From Aplectana chamaeleonis (Eukaryota; Nematoda; Chromadorea; Rhabditida; Cosmocercidae), in contig JAPDOI010000039.1 of assembly GCA_029168955.1 (NCBI GenBank), positions 682,001 through 746,000 on the forward strand: a stretch of DNA of 64,000 nt, written 5' to 3'. This document shows, piece after piece, positions 34,090 to 46,577 of this stretch. Under the pieces are notes generated by a model, which was not told the origin of the DNA, ran no database searches, and saw only the letters and a list, made by a program, of their open reading frames with translations. The translations under genes and the position numbers were made by a program. The first letter of the stretch is position 1; every line of letters starts with the position of its first letter.

Positions 34090-34740
34090 TGCCTAGTAAG
34101 GATTGCACGACGCAGAATTTCACGTAGATTTCAAAAACAACCTTCACCATGACACCATCTCTAACGGATAAAGAGTTTTAGGGGAAAAACTGGTACTTCA
34201 CAAAATGATTTAGGCCGAAGGATCGGGATTTTTTTTCAAACCTGAAAACACTAGTCGACTCAGAATTCCATGTAGATTCCAAAAACAGCCTTCACTATTT
34301 CCAAAGGACTATTTCCAAAAATTAGAAAGTTATCAACAAAAAATCGATAGCCTCCAACAAAAAAATTACTTCATAAACTGAAATCGGCTGGAAGAGTGGG
34401 AACGTATATTTTGAAACTGAGAACGCTATTTGACGCAGAATTTCGAGCGGATTCTAAAAACAACCTTTATAGAAGGCCTATCTCTTAGGGTGAAAATGTT
34501 ATGAACGAAAAACTGATTGCTTTGAGTGAAAACATGTTATTTCAAAAATTGAAGTCGGCTCAGAGATTGGGAACGTATTTTTTTCCAAATTGAAAACCTT
34601 ATTGAACGCAAAACTTCGTGAAGATTCCGAAAACTACTTCCAGCTATCCATCTTTGACGGCAAAAAAATTTATGAGCGAAAAACATGTAGTTTTGAAAAT
34701 TTTCTCCGGAAACTATTCCGAAAAAAAGGTGACTTCGAGA
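34090..34740. repeat. Tandem degenerate units (partner of 32930-33400)
   Basis: Four units of about 150-170 bp, each with GCAGAATTTC, GATTCnAAAAACA and GGGAACGTAT-like phrases. Strongly diverged. Confidence 0.65.
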
Positions 34741-34744
34741 CAGC

Positions 34745-35231
34745 TTAAAGGCAGTGTTCACGATAAAAAATGTGTTCCAGTTGTCACTAGGAATGGGTAG
34801 TGGAGGGGCACACTGTAACGTTGACGTCGAAAGAACGCATGAAAATGAGCCAGGAAGAGCCCCAAGAGAGCCCGAAGTTGCCACTTCGAGCGCTAGGCAA
34901 ACCCCAAAAGCTCAACACACGCCCACCGATGTGAACAAATGAATGCTCAAGATCGTGAGATGAGCGATGGTTTCCGATCAATTGCCCCGTACCTCCCTTT
35001 ACTCCCAACTTCTCTCTTTACTCGGGTCAGCTCGCATACATCGGCTGGAAAAGACGGAAGTTACAAGCCTCAGACAACTCGTCCACCATGCTTTCCCAGC
35101 TCAATTTTTGAGGGACCATAACTCCGTTCCCAGAAGGTCTCGTACGATTTCAGAGACATCATTGGAATCAGCATGGGGCCGTTTTCAAGATAGGCGAAAA
35201 AGCAGAAAGACCATTCCTATTGTGAACACCT
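34745..35231 (-). mobile_element. TTAA-type small element, family A (inverted)
   Basis: Left border TTAA with AGGCAGTGTTCACGAT. Family A interior in reverse; the right end stops at TTGTGAACACC without the usual TGCCTTTAA, so the last 10 bp are lost. Confidence 0.82.
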
Positions 35232-35493
35232 ATTATGACCGTCCGGTCAGTTCGATGATCAGGTGGAAATATTCAAATTTCCATTTTATTTTTGAGTTAA
35301 CGCTGTTATTTTCACACTATTGTACAGAACTCGTTGTAGGCATTTCAAAAATGACTTCAAAATTGAAAGTGGTCCGTTTTGAAGCGAGTTATGGCTAAGC
35401 GATGCTTCGTTCAAGCTCGAAACGCCACGAAACGCCGTGCATGCAAAAAAAATCTGCTTGGTTCTTGTATAGGCTTACAAGGAAAGTGTTCAT

Positions 35494-36250
35494 GGAAGTA
35501 AACGCATCCGCAAAAACGACTCGAATTTTTAGTATCTCTTAGGCCTCCATAGTGAAAATGCACAATATGCTTTTTGTACCCTCGAAAACACGCATCCGTT
35601 TTTGGAAAACCCGGAAACGGACCTCATAATTGTGTTCAGCGCCCAAAACTAGCTCACTGAGCAAAGTTTGGGTGAAGGCACATTTTCCAAACTTTATACA
35701 AGCTGAGTGAGTTTTGAACTTGTGCGGATTTTTGGTTGGGCAATTCCTAATACAAATTCCCCAATCGGGGGAAATTTGAGGGCAAAACGCGACTTATGAC
35801 GATTTCCGGAACGCTGCGATAGAAATGGCTCAAAATGTCTCTTCGGGGTATCTGGAGTGCTAAATACGAATTTGAAGTCCGTTTATCAAATTTCGACAGC
35901 TCACGGTAGATTATGGTGGGTTTGCGGTACTTGGGTCGAAGTCCCAGAATTGTCTCAAAATTTCTATGAGGGGTTTATTCGGGGTGCTGAATACGACTTT
36001 AATGTACATTTGTCAATTCTGAAAATGCTAAAGTAGGCACCCTGATTTAACTCTACCGACGAGTTTTGAGAAAAATTCTGGAAAATTTTTGAAACATAAA
36101 AAAGCCCTTGCCTTTTCGCGAAGCTTGAAAAACGCTTATAGCTTCTTGGAACCTGCAGCTCGGCGCTCGGAATACTTCGCAGTTTCACTATTGAGGCATA
36201 AGAGATACTATGCATGTAGTAGTACTAGCCGTTTTCGCAGATGCGTGAAC
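35494..36250. mobile_element. Element with about 60-bp inverted ends
   Basis: The left end (CGCATCCGCAAAAACG, then AGTATCTCTTAGGCCTCCAT) is repeated inverted at the right end (ATGGAGGC-like, then AGAGATACT and CGTTTTCGCAGATGCG). The interior phrase TTTCGACAGCTCACGGTAGA recurs at 60017. No coding capacity; superfamily unknown. Confidence 0.7.
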
Positions 36251-36342
36251 CACTAAAAACACTTCCCTTGTTAGTGCACTTTTAAAAGCCTCCACGATTC
36301 TGAATGAGAATGAAATGTGTGGACTGATCAATGCCTTATCCT

Positions 36343-36833
36343 TTAAAGGCAGTGTTCACGATGATTTTCGTCCCCGAAATTTTCACATAAAACAATACGT
36401 TGGCTTCCAAGTGTTACCAAAATTACGAAGAAACGGCGAGAAACGCATTAAAACGTCGTGTTTCAGTGACATTATTCCATAACATCGACTAGTTGTCCGG
36501 TTGGATGAACATGTTCATGGTGGTTGTCACCGGTAGAAAATTGGGTCAATCGATAATAGAAGAATATTTTGTGCAAAGCAGGATTAGTTGGGCCCTAGGG
36601 AGAGAACGGAGCAATAGAGAGTAGAGAATTGCAATGGACGGGTCCACAAGAGATTTCATTGTCACAACAAATACTTCCTGTGATACTTAAGAGGCGGGGT
36701 GATACTTAAGGATTTCGTGTACTCCTGGTGCGTTTTTCTCAGATTCTACGTCATTTTAGTTCTACCCGGGGGCCACTCAATCAGCATAGCGTATAATCTC
36801 AAAATTGAAGATTATCGTGAACACTGCCTTTAA
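36343..36833 (+). mobile_element. TTAA-flanked small element, family C
   Basis: TTAA borders; ends AGGCAGTGTTCACGATGA and GAAGATTATCGTGAACACTG. The interior landmark ACGAAGAAACGGCGAGAAACG is shared with the copy at 49623. Confidence 0.83.
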
Positions 36834-39800
36834 GTTCACTTTTAAGCTTTACCAAAGGGAAATCCTTGAGGTGCTCACGAAGAGTTCGACATATTTTTTT
36901 GAATTTCCAAGTATCAGGGCGGAATCATACTTCCCCCCGCCAGCGACAGCGACAATGCATATTAGGTACACCGATTTTCGTGTCAATATTGATGGCGCGT
37001 CGCTTGTCACTGGAAATATGATTCCTGCTTTATGGAAGGTTAATTGTCACTCGTACAAAGTACAGTGCGTTTCATAACTTTAAAGGCACCCCAATTTTCT
37101 GAAATTCTCAAATTCGTATTGAGCAGAACCAAGTTCAGCATTTGAGTACCCTTCGTACACATACTCCGTCATAATCATAACTTTTCATCTAGTTTCCATT
37201 ATAAACATTTTTCGGAGCTCTTTTTGATTTTACACTGTTTCAAAACTACAAACGCACTAAAGGAATGGCTGTCGCTTTTGATGATATCGCCAGAGTACCT
37301 AGACCATTCTACACTGTAGAATGAACTGTTCCTATCTACTACAGTTTACCGTGAATTAGTGCTCTTTACCAAAAAATCAAGGTTAGGCGGTTGTGTTACA
37401 AGAACCTGGACATTCCATTGGAGAAACCGGTGCATAATCGAGGTATTCCATCAATTGCATCGGCACACTTGTATGTTCTGCGTGTAGGATCAGGGATACA
37501 ATAGGAAAACCGAGTATACTGAAATCAGGGCGAAAACGGCGGATATGTTGACTGTTGTCGTGTAGCACTATCAGCTTCGCGCAGGTACACACGTGTCAAT
37601 CTCTAGCCGTATTTTATCACGGCGACTGTATGAAGGTGAATCAAAGAAATCGAAGACGTTGCTCAGATACTAGAAGAAGTTCTGCACTGCCAGAAGGACA
37701 TAAAAAAGCTGCTCAGGTGCTCACTACCAAGAAGGATCTTGGCAGTGAAATTGGTGAAGACCTCATCATTGAGCGTGCCCTCACCCTCACTTTTTCGGTT
37801 CCATGGTATCTGTTTAGACTAAACCAGTGATAAATTGACCGAATCCAATGACTCTTCCCACTTCTTGGCCCGTAGCAAACCCACCGAAAGGTGGGAGCTG
37901 ATAGCTGCCTCCCCGGCGCGAGGTGGTGGCTCACATAGCAAGCGGAATAGGTGGTGGCCGCCCTATCCTAATGCACGTGTGCGTGCTGAGGTTGTGACTT
38001 CGCTCGCAGCCGAATGTCACCCACCTCGGTACGCAGCCATGGACCTGAGGTCTGAAAGGGAGCCACGAGCTGCGAGTGGAAAATGGAAATAGCGCACGTA
38101 TTGCAGAGACACGAAGGGAAGGAGCCAAGTCATGGGTCGTGCATGACCGAGGTGGTGACGGAGCGGGTAGGAGAACGCGATCATTTCACCTTTTCTGACA
38201 ACGATTGACCAACTCCGTTGAAGTTTAAGTGGAATTCCGAGTTTTGCGCTGATCATGCAAAAATTTCCCGCAATGGCTGTGGATTGTGCTTTAGACTGAT
38301 AACCTCCCCTAACATGAGATAAATATCGGAGGAAAAATCATTACGAAGCCTACAACAATGAAAAACTCTCCAGTGAGTGCAGATCATTGCTGCAATGCTG
38401 TTGGCCGTCTTTCGAGACGTCATAATCAATTGCCCCTCATCAGCTGTTGATTTTTTGTGGGCGCTAATTTCCCTGCATTTTCTCCTCATTATTGCTGTTT
38501 CTGAGCCCTCGAGCTGGTTCCCTTTTTCATAAAAAAAGCTGTACGTGTAGCGTTTGTACTGCATGGTATATGCAGTGAGTTTTCTTCAGGAATCCACGAA
38601 AATAATTTGTAGTTAAATTCGACGAAGTATTTTTCCCTCAGAGCTGACCAATTTTTCGGAAGGTTTCATGGTTCGCTAATCTTTGGCTACCGCTGAGAGA
38701 TATTGTGACAAATTCTTCGCAAGTCCGAGATCGTGTTCCACTTAACCTTAACTCTAACTGGCTATGTTCATTTCGATTGAAATGGTACTTTTGTACAACA
38801 CCTTTTTTCACCACAGAAGCTGTCGGAAATGCACATTCGATAAAGTCTTCCCCCCCCCCCCAAAAAAAAAACTCACACACATACTATGTAACATACCGTA
38901 AGACACAAAGCGTGCAGTGCTAATGAAAAAACGTAAAGAAAAACATGAACAGCAGGGAAAGGAGAAAACGTCAGCAGCGGTCAAGAATAGCAGCAGATTT
39001 AAAGGTCATGATGAATATTCTGGAGAGAAAACTAGTACAAGGGATTAATGATTAAGAGCTTCTATCAGATAAAAATCTGAACGATCGTCTCGAAAAAAAA
39101 GAAGAAATCTTAGAAGTCTGAGAAACTCGAATAAATATCAAAAATTTCTTATCACTTCTACGCCCTGGAAACAATCAAGAACAAGCCTACACCACGGGGT
39201 TTTCAAAGGTAGCCGAGTTATTATCAAAATTGTTGGATACAGGGGAAATTTCCGTGATAACTTGTGAACGCTTTCTCTGCCTCTGAAAAGGGCATCGTAC
39301 AAGAAAACATGAAATATTTGCAAAAATCAAGATTTGCTTCTATTCTTAACTCCATTTTGTGTCGATGTTTGTTAAGCCAGTAGCAGCGTGATCATGTACA
39401 AACATGTTTTTTGAAAGAAAAATTCATAAGCCTTGTAAGAATAGGTATAATTCCAGAACTAAAACTTTACCTGCTTAGTTTGAAAGAAGAAGTTTCCTTC
39501 CAAAATGGTGGCTTTGGCAGGCAACGGGGCATGAAGTATCTCAGGTTAGACAAAGAAGAGGAAAATCTTCAATGTCAAAAATCACTCTGATCAAGTTTCG
39601 AGTGATCTGCGGAGTATTCCAAAAAAAAACGGAAACCATGAATTTCTTCGCAAACTAGAAATCTTGTTCTTGTGCAACTGCTGAAAACGTGTAAGCAGTA
39701 ATAGCCGTAGAATGTACTGCAGATGTTAAGAGAACGATTTGCATGGAATGGATTCCTGTCTATTGTTTTGTTCATTTCACACCCTTGCTAATGGCGAGAG

Positions 39801-41328
39801 TGCAATCTCCACTGTGACCGCGCGGTGCAGCTGTTGTGCGCGCTGTCGATGCCACCAGCGTGCCTGGTTCGACTCCATCATGTGGCCGATTTTTGCAAAT
39901 AGAATTGTCTCGTTACGAAAGGTCGCTCCGAACTGGCGACAATAGGTGGCATCCGGGCACGATGTACCTCAGGTCAGCTGCCATCTTTATGTGGTGGCGG
40001 CGGGGGGTTTGCCACGGGCTCTGGTGCCATTTGAAAGAAATGCCGTTCTTGTCCCGTCGTCGAATTTTTGATGCATGATCCATAACGGTTTGAAGAACCA
40101 ATTGGTTCTATGGCATGGTCTTAGAAACCCTTACGTTGAGCTGATTGGCTGCCTACGCTATCGGAATGTCTGATAGAATGTACTCCGACTTAAATTCATG
40201 GCGTCATCGAAGTCAAGAGTAAATGATTATCTTGCTGTCCATGTGAGCAGCTCTGGTTTCGCTTGATTCCAAGGTCATATTGTTCAACTTCTCGGTTAGC
40301 TGGCATCAATTCTGGACAAAAGATCCATTGAACTTATCTGCAGTGTGTCAATCAGAGGGATTGATACAGGTTAGAAGCACTACATGACCGTTGATGAGCT
40401 TAAAAGTGCGATTCTTGGTACATGAAAGAGAAGCAGGCCAAGGCTGACATGTAGGCTGTGTAACTCCATGTGTAACTTTATTTTCGAAGTTGAATTCTAC
40501 GGGCAAGGTTCCAGCATACTTAACTTGCATCGAAGGGTCACTCGCAGTTGTACTACCATATTGACAAGTGCCATTTTAGTTTTGAAACAGTTTCAAAAAA
40601 GAAATTTGTGAAAAAATTGCTCAAAATAAATCTCGCGGCAAAATTCGTTATGGACTAGTGTATACGGATGGGAAGAAGTCGCCATATGTGCAGAAGGGTG
40701 CCCACAACCATCTACCGGTCTAGTTATCCTGAAAAAATAGGTTGCCTTTATAGTTATGAAACCCACTCTATCCTGGAGTATCCTACATACAGCGATCCTT
40801 CAAAAAGCGGACAACGAATTCGTGACCGGCACGCCAGGGAATCCTCTTTGAGAACTCTAGGCGCAGCCAGAGTCTCGATTTTTGGGAATATTTTTCCAGT
40901 GTTTTAAACCAGCTTGTATCCGAGCGGATATCCGAATCGAATGACCAGATTCCGACTCACAGGGAGAACGTCGAAGTCCGAGTGATTCCGATTCGGATTC
41001 ACCGAAGAAACGTAATTCTCGGATCGAACCGAGATCCGACTAATCGCTTGGTCTCTCTACCCGAATGATTCGGATTATCCGGTGTTGATATCTTGAACCT
41101 ATCCGTTTGATTCTGTTATCCACAACCTTCGTTTTCTGAGTTACCCAAAATCAAATCGAGTTTCCGGAATTTTTCGATTCGGGTCCAATGTACAGTACCG
41201 CTCGTAGCATTTCGCCAGAAAGCGAGCGAGTCGGGTTTTCACGCCTTTTTCGTCCTTTTTGTATAACTCGCTTCAAAGTCAACTACGAGCGAAACTAGGA
41301 TGATAGTCATGATCATGGCGTTGAGGGC
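36834..41328. other. Unassigned intron sequence (4.5 kb)
   Basis: Part of the 10.3-kb intron between exons 6 and 7. It has a C14A9 tract near 38850 and several open frames of 60-100 codons. Two minus-strand frames ending in stops (37383-37592 and 40348-40530) contain a few Cys and could be remnants of something, but they do not fit the module pattern and have no convincing acceptor in the right phase. I found no transposase or reverse transcriptase motif. Confidence 0.4.
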
Positions 41329-41767
41329 TTAAAGGCACAGTCCAACCTCAGGGGTAAAATTTGATATTATAGTCCACCCACCGTTTATAACAACCTTGCC
41401 AAGTGCGAGATCTCAATTCGATCAAATAAGTGAGAAACTACCGAGAAAAAGTTGGCCCCGCCCCCAATACCCTAAAAGCATAATCAAGTGTTTCTTAACG
41501 AATAGGGAACCAAAGTTCTTGCAAGCGGAAAAATTGGTTTGTGTGGCTATGCTCAAAGGCAAAATGTGCGTTAGCACAGCTCTTGCTTCCCTTTGCGGGG
41601 CGGTGTGCGCGGCTAGGCTTTTGGGGTATTGTGGGCGGGGCTGACTTTTTCCCTGTAGTTTCTCACTTATTTGAGCGATTTGAGATCTCGCGCTTGGCAG
41701 GGTTGCTATTCACCGTGGGAAGAGTATAATATAAAATTTCACCCCTGAGGTCGGACTGTGCCTTTAA
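41329..41767 (+). mobile_element. TTAA-flanked small element, family E
   Basis: About 440 bp, TTAA on both sides; ends AAGGCACAGTCCAACCTCAG and CTGAGGTCGGACTGTGCCTT. Carries GAGATCTCGCGCTTGGCAGG near the right end, as at 11433. Confidence 0.85.
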
Positions 41768-42876
41768 GGCATCGGCATATAGGCAAACGTGCGAGCGTGC
41801 GTGCGAGCGAGCAATGATGAGGGGTGGGGAGCGCTACGCAGTTTGATCGCGCACGCGCTCAGAACCCTCAAAGCATGTTACGAACACCTTACCCAACATG
41901 TTACGCAAGTCTTCCGTAAGATGTTGCTTTAGCTGTGGAAAGCTGTTCCTATGCGTGTTCAATAGTTGAGCAGAATGTTGAAGGAAGGTTGTTGAGTGTG
42001 GGTGCCAACCGTGTGGGTAGAAGATTCGTAATACTTCGGCATTTCGGTGCCTGATCTCTGCGGCTAGGCGCCCACACTTTGTATTGTTTGTCATGAAAAC
42101 GCGAAACCCGAAAACAAAAGCGATGCCGTTGGGTAGCCCTCAAGCCTGAACCATGAGTATCACTCTAGTTTTGTTCAAAGTCCAATTTGAAACGGGTTAT
42201 TCAAAAAAGACGCGGAAACGCATCTTCGCGCAGTTGTGACCAAATCCTACGAGCTTATTGTGTACGACCTACCACTGTTTGTGGCGTATGCGGTCAATAT
42301 TATTGATATGTAGAATGTGTAGCTCATTTGGGTGATCAGTGCCGGTTAAGTTTACAGTTAACTGGCTAGGTTTCACGGGATGGTTTTCACTAAGTTCGAA
42401 ATTGGACCTGTATGAAATGAACACCTATTCGCAACACCCTGTTTCGTCTATTTCAGTCTCGTCCCTGCAGTTTTTCGTCACATTTGTTTTGGTGGTTCTG
42501 AACCTTATCAGTTACTGGTGGAAACTAAGGCCACCTTACCGATCTTTTTCCTAGGCACTGCCTTCAGCATACTCTTTCAAGGTGCTTCTACCGACAAGTT
42601 TTTACCTGATAGAGATCGATGAAGAATGCCAAATTTTAACTTCCATAGTTTGCAATCATAGTTGCTAATCCACAAGATAACCAATTGCGCTTCACTGAGA
42701 ATTACCGGGAGCGCAAACGTTAAACCCTCAAAGTGTGCCAATCACTCTGTGCTAGGGGTCGGATTTACTTTATGAATTACCTTAGCTCGGATTTCGTCGA
42801 ACTTTGAAATTGTTTTGCTTTGTAGAAGTATCTATATAGATGTATGCAGAGAATTACAGATTCGGAAAAGACTCAC
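41768..42876. other. Unassigned intron sequence
   Basis: An 86-codon minus-strand frame (41834-42094) has no recognisable domain. Nothing else is supported. Confidence 0.4.
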
Positions 42877-42956
42877 TTCAAGCTATTTCCACACTGTATT
42901 TGGGCACACGATGTGACACATTTTCCCTTTCGGCACACGGTACCTGCGAGACAAGG
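42877..42956 (-). CDS. Cys-rich protein exon 6 (80 nt), first block
   Basis: Acceptor TATTTCAG at 42957-42964, donor GTGAGT; phase 0 in, two bases left over. Five Cys: PCLAGTVC, KGKC, VTSC, IQC. An alternative AG eleven codon positions closer would break the frame with exon 5, which decided the start. Sister of 17678-17757. Confidence 0.9.
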
Positions 42957-43072
42957 CTGAAATATGACTTAATAAGGACTGAGTGAACAATATTTTCTGA
43001 ACGTTATTTAGCCAGGATTAGATTAGGTGAAATTGAAAGCCTGAATGCACTGGAAAAGGAAAGTACGCTTAC

Positions 43073-43133
43073 AGTGGTGCAGGTGGCGATAGGTACGCAC
43101 CGAGCATCAGCCAGACCATTGCCATCAATGCAT
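43073..43133 (-). CDS. Cys-rich protein exon 5 (61 nt), first block
   Basis: Acceptor TTCTCAG, donor GTAAGC; one base in, phase 0 out. Encodes CIDGNGLADARCVPIATC plus two Thr. Only 116 bp from the next exon. Sister of 17973-18033; the shared DGNGL is the most conserved stretch between the blocks. Confidence 0.9.
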
Positions 43134-43445
43134 CTGAGAAAAGCACAAGTGTGTAAAAGCGAATTCAAATACAGTGTTCACCCATACTAAATTGTTGTCT
43201 TGAGGCGTTGAATAGTGAAGAGAGCTGACAAATTAAAGTGAAGGTTTAAGCACAGCAAATGGGCGAGTACACTCTGCTGGCTGCAGTGTGACGCAAAAAC
43301 CCTGCAACCAGCAGAGTGAGCCTTCCGGTGAGGCTTTCACTCCTCCTTTATCCTCTAGCCTTCCTAATGGTTTGACGCCTCGAGTCAACTACCCACACAC
43401 ATGGAACAATGGGAGCCTTAAACTAATAGCAGAAAGTGGCCGTTT
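43134..43445. other. Unassigned intron sequence
   Basis: About 310 bp with a small inverted pair (CACTCTGCTGG and CCAGCAGAGTG, about 43270-43320). Nothing else. Confidence 0.45.
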
Positions 43446-43924
43446 TTAAAGGCACTGCTCGCGATAAAAATCGCTTTTGTGTTTTTTCGCCTATCTTTAA
43501 GACGGTCCCATACTGATTTCGAAGATGTTTTTGGAATCGTACAAGACCTTCTAGGAACGGAGTTATGGTCCCTCAAAAATTGAGCTAGGGAAAATGGTGG
43601 ACGAGTTGTCCGAGGCTTGTGACTTGCGTCTTTTGCAGCCAATGTATGCGAGCTGACCTGAGTAAAGAGAGAAGTTGAGAATGAAGGGAAGAACGGGCTT
43701 TTGATGCTAAACTCACGATTTCGAGTGTTCCTTTGTTCATGTCGAGGGGCGGGAAGAGGCGGGACTTGCCCACAGCGGCGGGGTTTGCCCACTTTTCTAA
43801 GCCGTTTTGCGGCTCTTGGGTACCTTTCGTCCCATTTTTTTACGCTGTTCTGCTTCTGAGAGCCACGAGAAGCGTCTGTCATGAAAAATTCGAGGATGAG
43901 GTTTATCGCGAACAGTGCCTTTAA
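43446..43924 (+). mobile_element. TTAA-flanked small element, family A
   Basis: Same orientation and subfamily as the copy at 5628: the right part GAGCCACGAGAAGCGT and GCGAACAGTGCCT are shared. TTAA on both sides. Confidence 0.87.
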
Positions 43925-43949
43925 GCAAACTGGATGGGAAAATCAGTTC

Positions 43950-44430
43950 TTAAAGGCAGCAGACACGCGCGAAAAAGTTTTCGAGATAACTACGTTTCTG
44001 AAGTCGCATGGCTCCTAGTAGACTGCTCACGTCGTTGGAAGCGTCAAAACGAGTCAAAACTACTAAATTTCAGCAACGCAAATCGAAAAATGTCTGCAAC
44101 GCCGCCCCGAAATACAGACTCGTCCAGATTGATAGTACTAATACGGTCCCTTTGGCTGGTGTTTGATGCTTCCAACGAGGTTAACGTTCCAGTACAGGCT
44201 GTAAGAGTATATCAGCTTCTCTATCTCAACCGTTGTGTTGCTAATATTCGCTGTTTCGACCACGCTCCGTAAAACTCGTCCTTTTTCACTTGATAACAAA
44301 ATAACCGTTATTCCTCTATTTGCGCATATTTTTCGTTCATTTTTTCGTCAGTTCCCAATACAACCAGGTCCAAACCTTTGATTTATGTCATAAAATCGAT
44401 ACCATTTTTGAGCGTGTCTGCTGCCTTCAA
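43950..44430 (-). mobile_element. TTAA-type small element, family D
   Basis: TTAA with AGGCAGCAGACACGCGCG at the left, GAGCGTGTCTGCTGCCT with TCAA at the right. The interior is the reverse of the copy at 10796 (for example ACAACCAGGTCCAAACCTTT). It lies 26 bp from the preceding element. Confidence 0.83.
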
Positions 44431-44451
44431 CGCAGTTCATCGTGTATGTCC

Positions 44452-44478
44452 ATATACAGGGTGTTCCATAATTATTGG
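44452..44478. repeat. Dispersed transposon end (CAGGGTGTTCCA motif)
   Basis: CAGGGTGTTCCATAATTATT followed by GGCGCGC is repeated, inverted, at 52746-52774. It looks like the terminus of a Tc1/mariner-like family, but I could not match it with a partner end. Confidence 0.5.
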
Positions 44479-44809
44479 CGCGCAGATATTCATTTATTTA
44501 TTTATTCATTAACTGCACGCAAGGCGCTCTATGCCCATATGGCCCAAGCAGAAAAACGAATACACTGGAAATGTGAATAAAAAAATGCAATGAAGATGAT
44601 GATAACAAAACTAAAAGAACTCCAAACATAACAAATCAACAAACTTCATTTGAAGCGAAGCTAGCTGAACTACTCTAGTAGGTTCAAACATATAGTGCGT
44701 GCTATTGAGATCCACGTAGAACAAAATCAATGCGAAGCTGACCAGACGCGGAACCGTAGGCTCTAGAAGCAGGACTAACGCACACATGTAGACAAGCGAA
44801 CCACATAAA

Positions 44810-45080
44810 AATTATAGTATACGATTGGCAGATGACGCTAGGGATAACGTCACTCAGACGAGCTCAAGAGCATGCGTGAAGAATCTGGAACAGGACTTCC
44901 GGATGTTAGGTATTCCCTAGCCCTAACAGTCCAATCCCAGACCAGCCAGAAGTTTAGTCCTTGAAAAAAGTCAATGTGCGCATGAGAAATACTTGGTGTG
45001 ACAAAAAGGAACCGTTTCGTATACGTCAGGACCGCTCAATGACAGATTCCAAGCATTTGAATATATAAAGTTGGATCAGG
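44810..45080 (+). pseudogene. Possible decayed RTE reverse transcriptase fragment
   Basis: Broken frames read RLADDARDNVTQT, then RMRNTWCDKKEPFRI, which parallel the FADD and VMRNQWCDDSPIRL regions of the intact RTE at 31530-31690 in order and spacing. Stops interrupt it. The similarity is short, so this is tentative. Confidence 0.4.
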
Positions 45081-45289
45081 AAGTACTTTTTTTGAACTCC
45101 TAGAACGAGATGATTCAGCTAACTCTAGCTATGTACAGGGACAGTCATCAAAATGATATTGATGTGTTTCTCAAACCCTACGCTGTATTTCAAGAATAAT
45201 CGAAATGGATACATTCCAGCTAGCGTTAACGCAGAACAGTGGCTAGATCTGAAAATATCAGCCATCTGTTCGAATATGGGGTCGAAGTA

Positions 45290-45990
45290 ATCTCAGGAAG
45301 ACGTCGCAGCAGTCACGGCGGTAGTCGTAATTTTTTTCATCCAAGGTTTCCTTAAAAACAGCTTCTCAGTGGGCCAATTTTGCGAGTCGATAATCAAAGA
45401 TCTCCGACTATCAGGGACCACACTACAAAGTCCAGTGGGTGTAGGTCTGACGAGCAGGACTGCAATTCTTCGTGCGCGTTTGACTCAAGGTAGCACACAT
45501 CGACACCACTTTTGAACTGATTTCTCTTTATGTGCTTATCCATGGCCTAGTGACTCTGCTGCCGCATCGGAAAGTTCAACAGCGGTTCAAAACAATCTCT
45601 AGACTCGTTTTCCTGCTAACTTCCTTGTTGATTTTCATGTCAGAATCCACGAAAAAAGGCGGAGTTCCACTCTCGCTGGCGATGCCTCCCAAAACTATCA
45701 CAGAAGTCGTAAGAGCAGTCCAACCAGTGCCATTTTCTCGCAGTAAGAACTTATTGGTTCTTTCAGCTGCTATCCAGTCGTTTTCGCGTTTCCTTATCAA
45801 CTTCAGACGGATAATTTGTTCCATCTAAAAGCTCCATTACGCAATGCGTGACTCCTGTGCCACGGTGCAGGAGCTTCCTGAACTCTCGGTCTCCATTCAG
45901 CTTCTTGTCGGCGGACACCAAACGGGTCTGCTCCTAATGGTGTTACAAAGATCCAGCTTTTTCCCGACGAGTCTCCAGATGGCTCCCGAC
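45290..45990 (-). pseudogene. Decayed Tc1/mariner transposase, second copy
   Basis: On the minus strand, within 45576-45824, VIVLGGIASESGTPPFF and VDSDMKINKEV match the middle of mariner transposases (VMVWGGI, then VDxGVKINxEVY). Further down, broken frames give HPLDFVVWS-like and LPEI-like pieces. Many stops and shifts. Differences from the copy at 13900 show it is another family. Confidence 0.65.
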
Positions 45991-46577
45991 CACAGATTCG
46001 TTTCTATTGCTATCCATTTCATCGACAGTCGTGAACAGGGTTGGGCGCGGGGTGTGGATATCCACACTGGGGGGTCTGAGCTGCGCAAGGGAGGAGGGAG
46101 GGGGGTCTGAGCTCCACCGGGAAACCAGGTGAACCTTCTGACCGGGGGCAGGTGCACTTTCTAAAATTCTTTTTTTTTTGCGAGGAATTCGATAATACCG
46201 TCCAACAAACACGTCCAATTAACATGAAACCTTGTTGTAATTAAAACTTCCTAAAGTGTAAAAATATAGTAAAGATTCTTCTACGGTTGAATATGAGACA
46301 CATAGGTTCTGGGCGTGTATAAAGGATAGTTGTGTATTGAATTTTTAATAAGTTATGATTATGATTGGAAGCTACGGAATGGGGCGAAAAAGAAGAGTGG
46401 TTGCGAAGAAGTGATTGGCGAATGCGAAGACGACGAGTTGTATTGAAAAAATAAATATGTTTCCAGAGAAGAACAGGTTACTTTAAATGTATGGAAAAAC
46501 ACACTCTAGCAAATGGTTAAATACAAAAATAGGTGCTTGAGCTTTAGCTAGACCAGACATGGCGCAAACACTTGCTA

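Noticed and set aside
37383..37592. Minus-strand frame with a few Cys, as a possible alternative exon in the intron between exons 6 and 7
   Set aside because: Cys spacing does not match the modules, and the acceptor phase that would join exon 6 gives a Cys-poor peptide.
40348..40530. Minus-strand frame with three Cys ending in a stop, as a possible alternative last exon
   Set aside because: No acceptor in a usable phase and no similarity to the modules; kept only as a note in the gap entry.
41834..42094. 86-codon minus-strand open frame
   Set aside because: No recognisable domain, and it overlaps a competing frame on the same strand.
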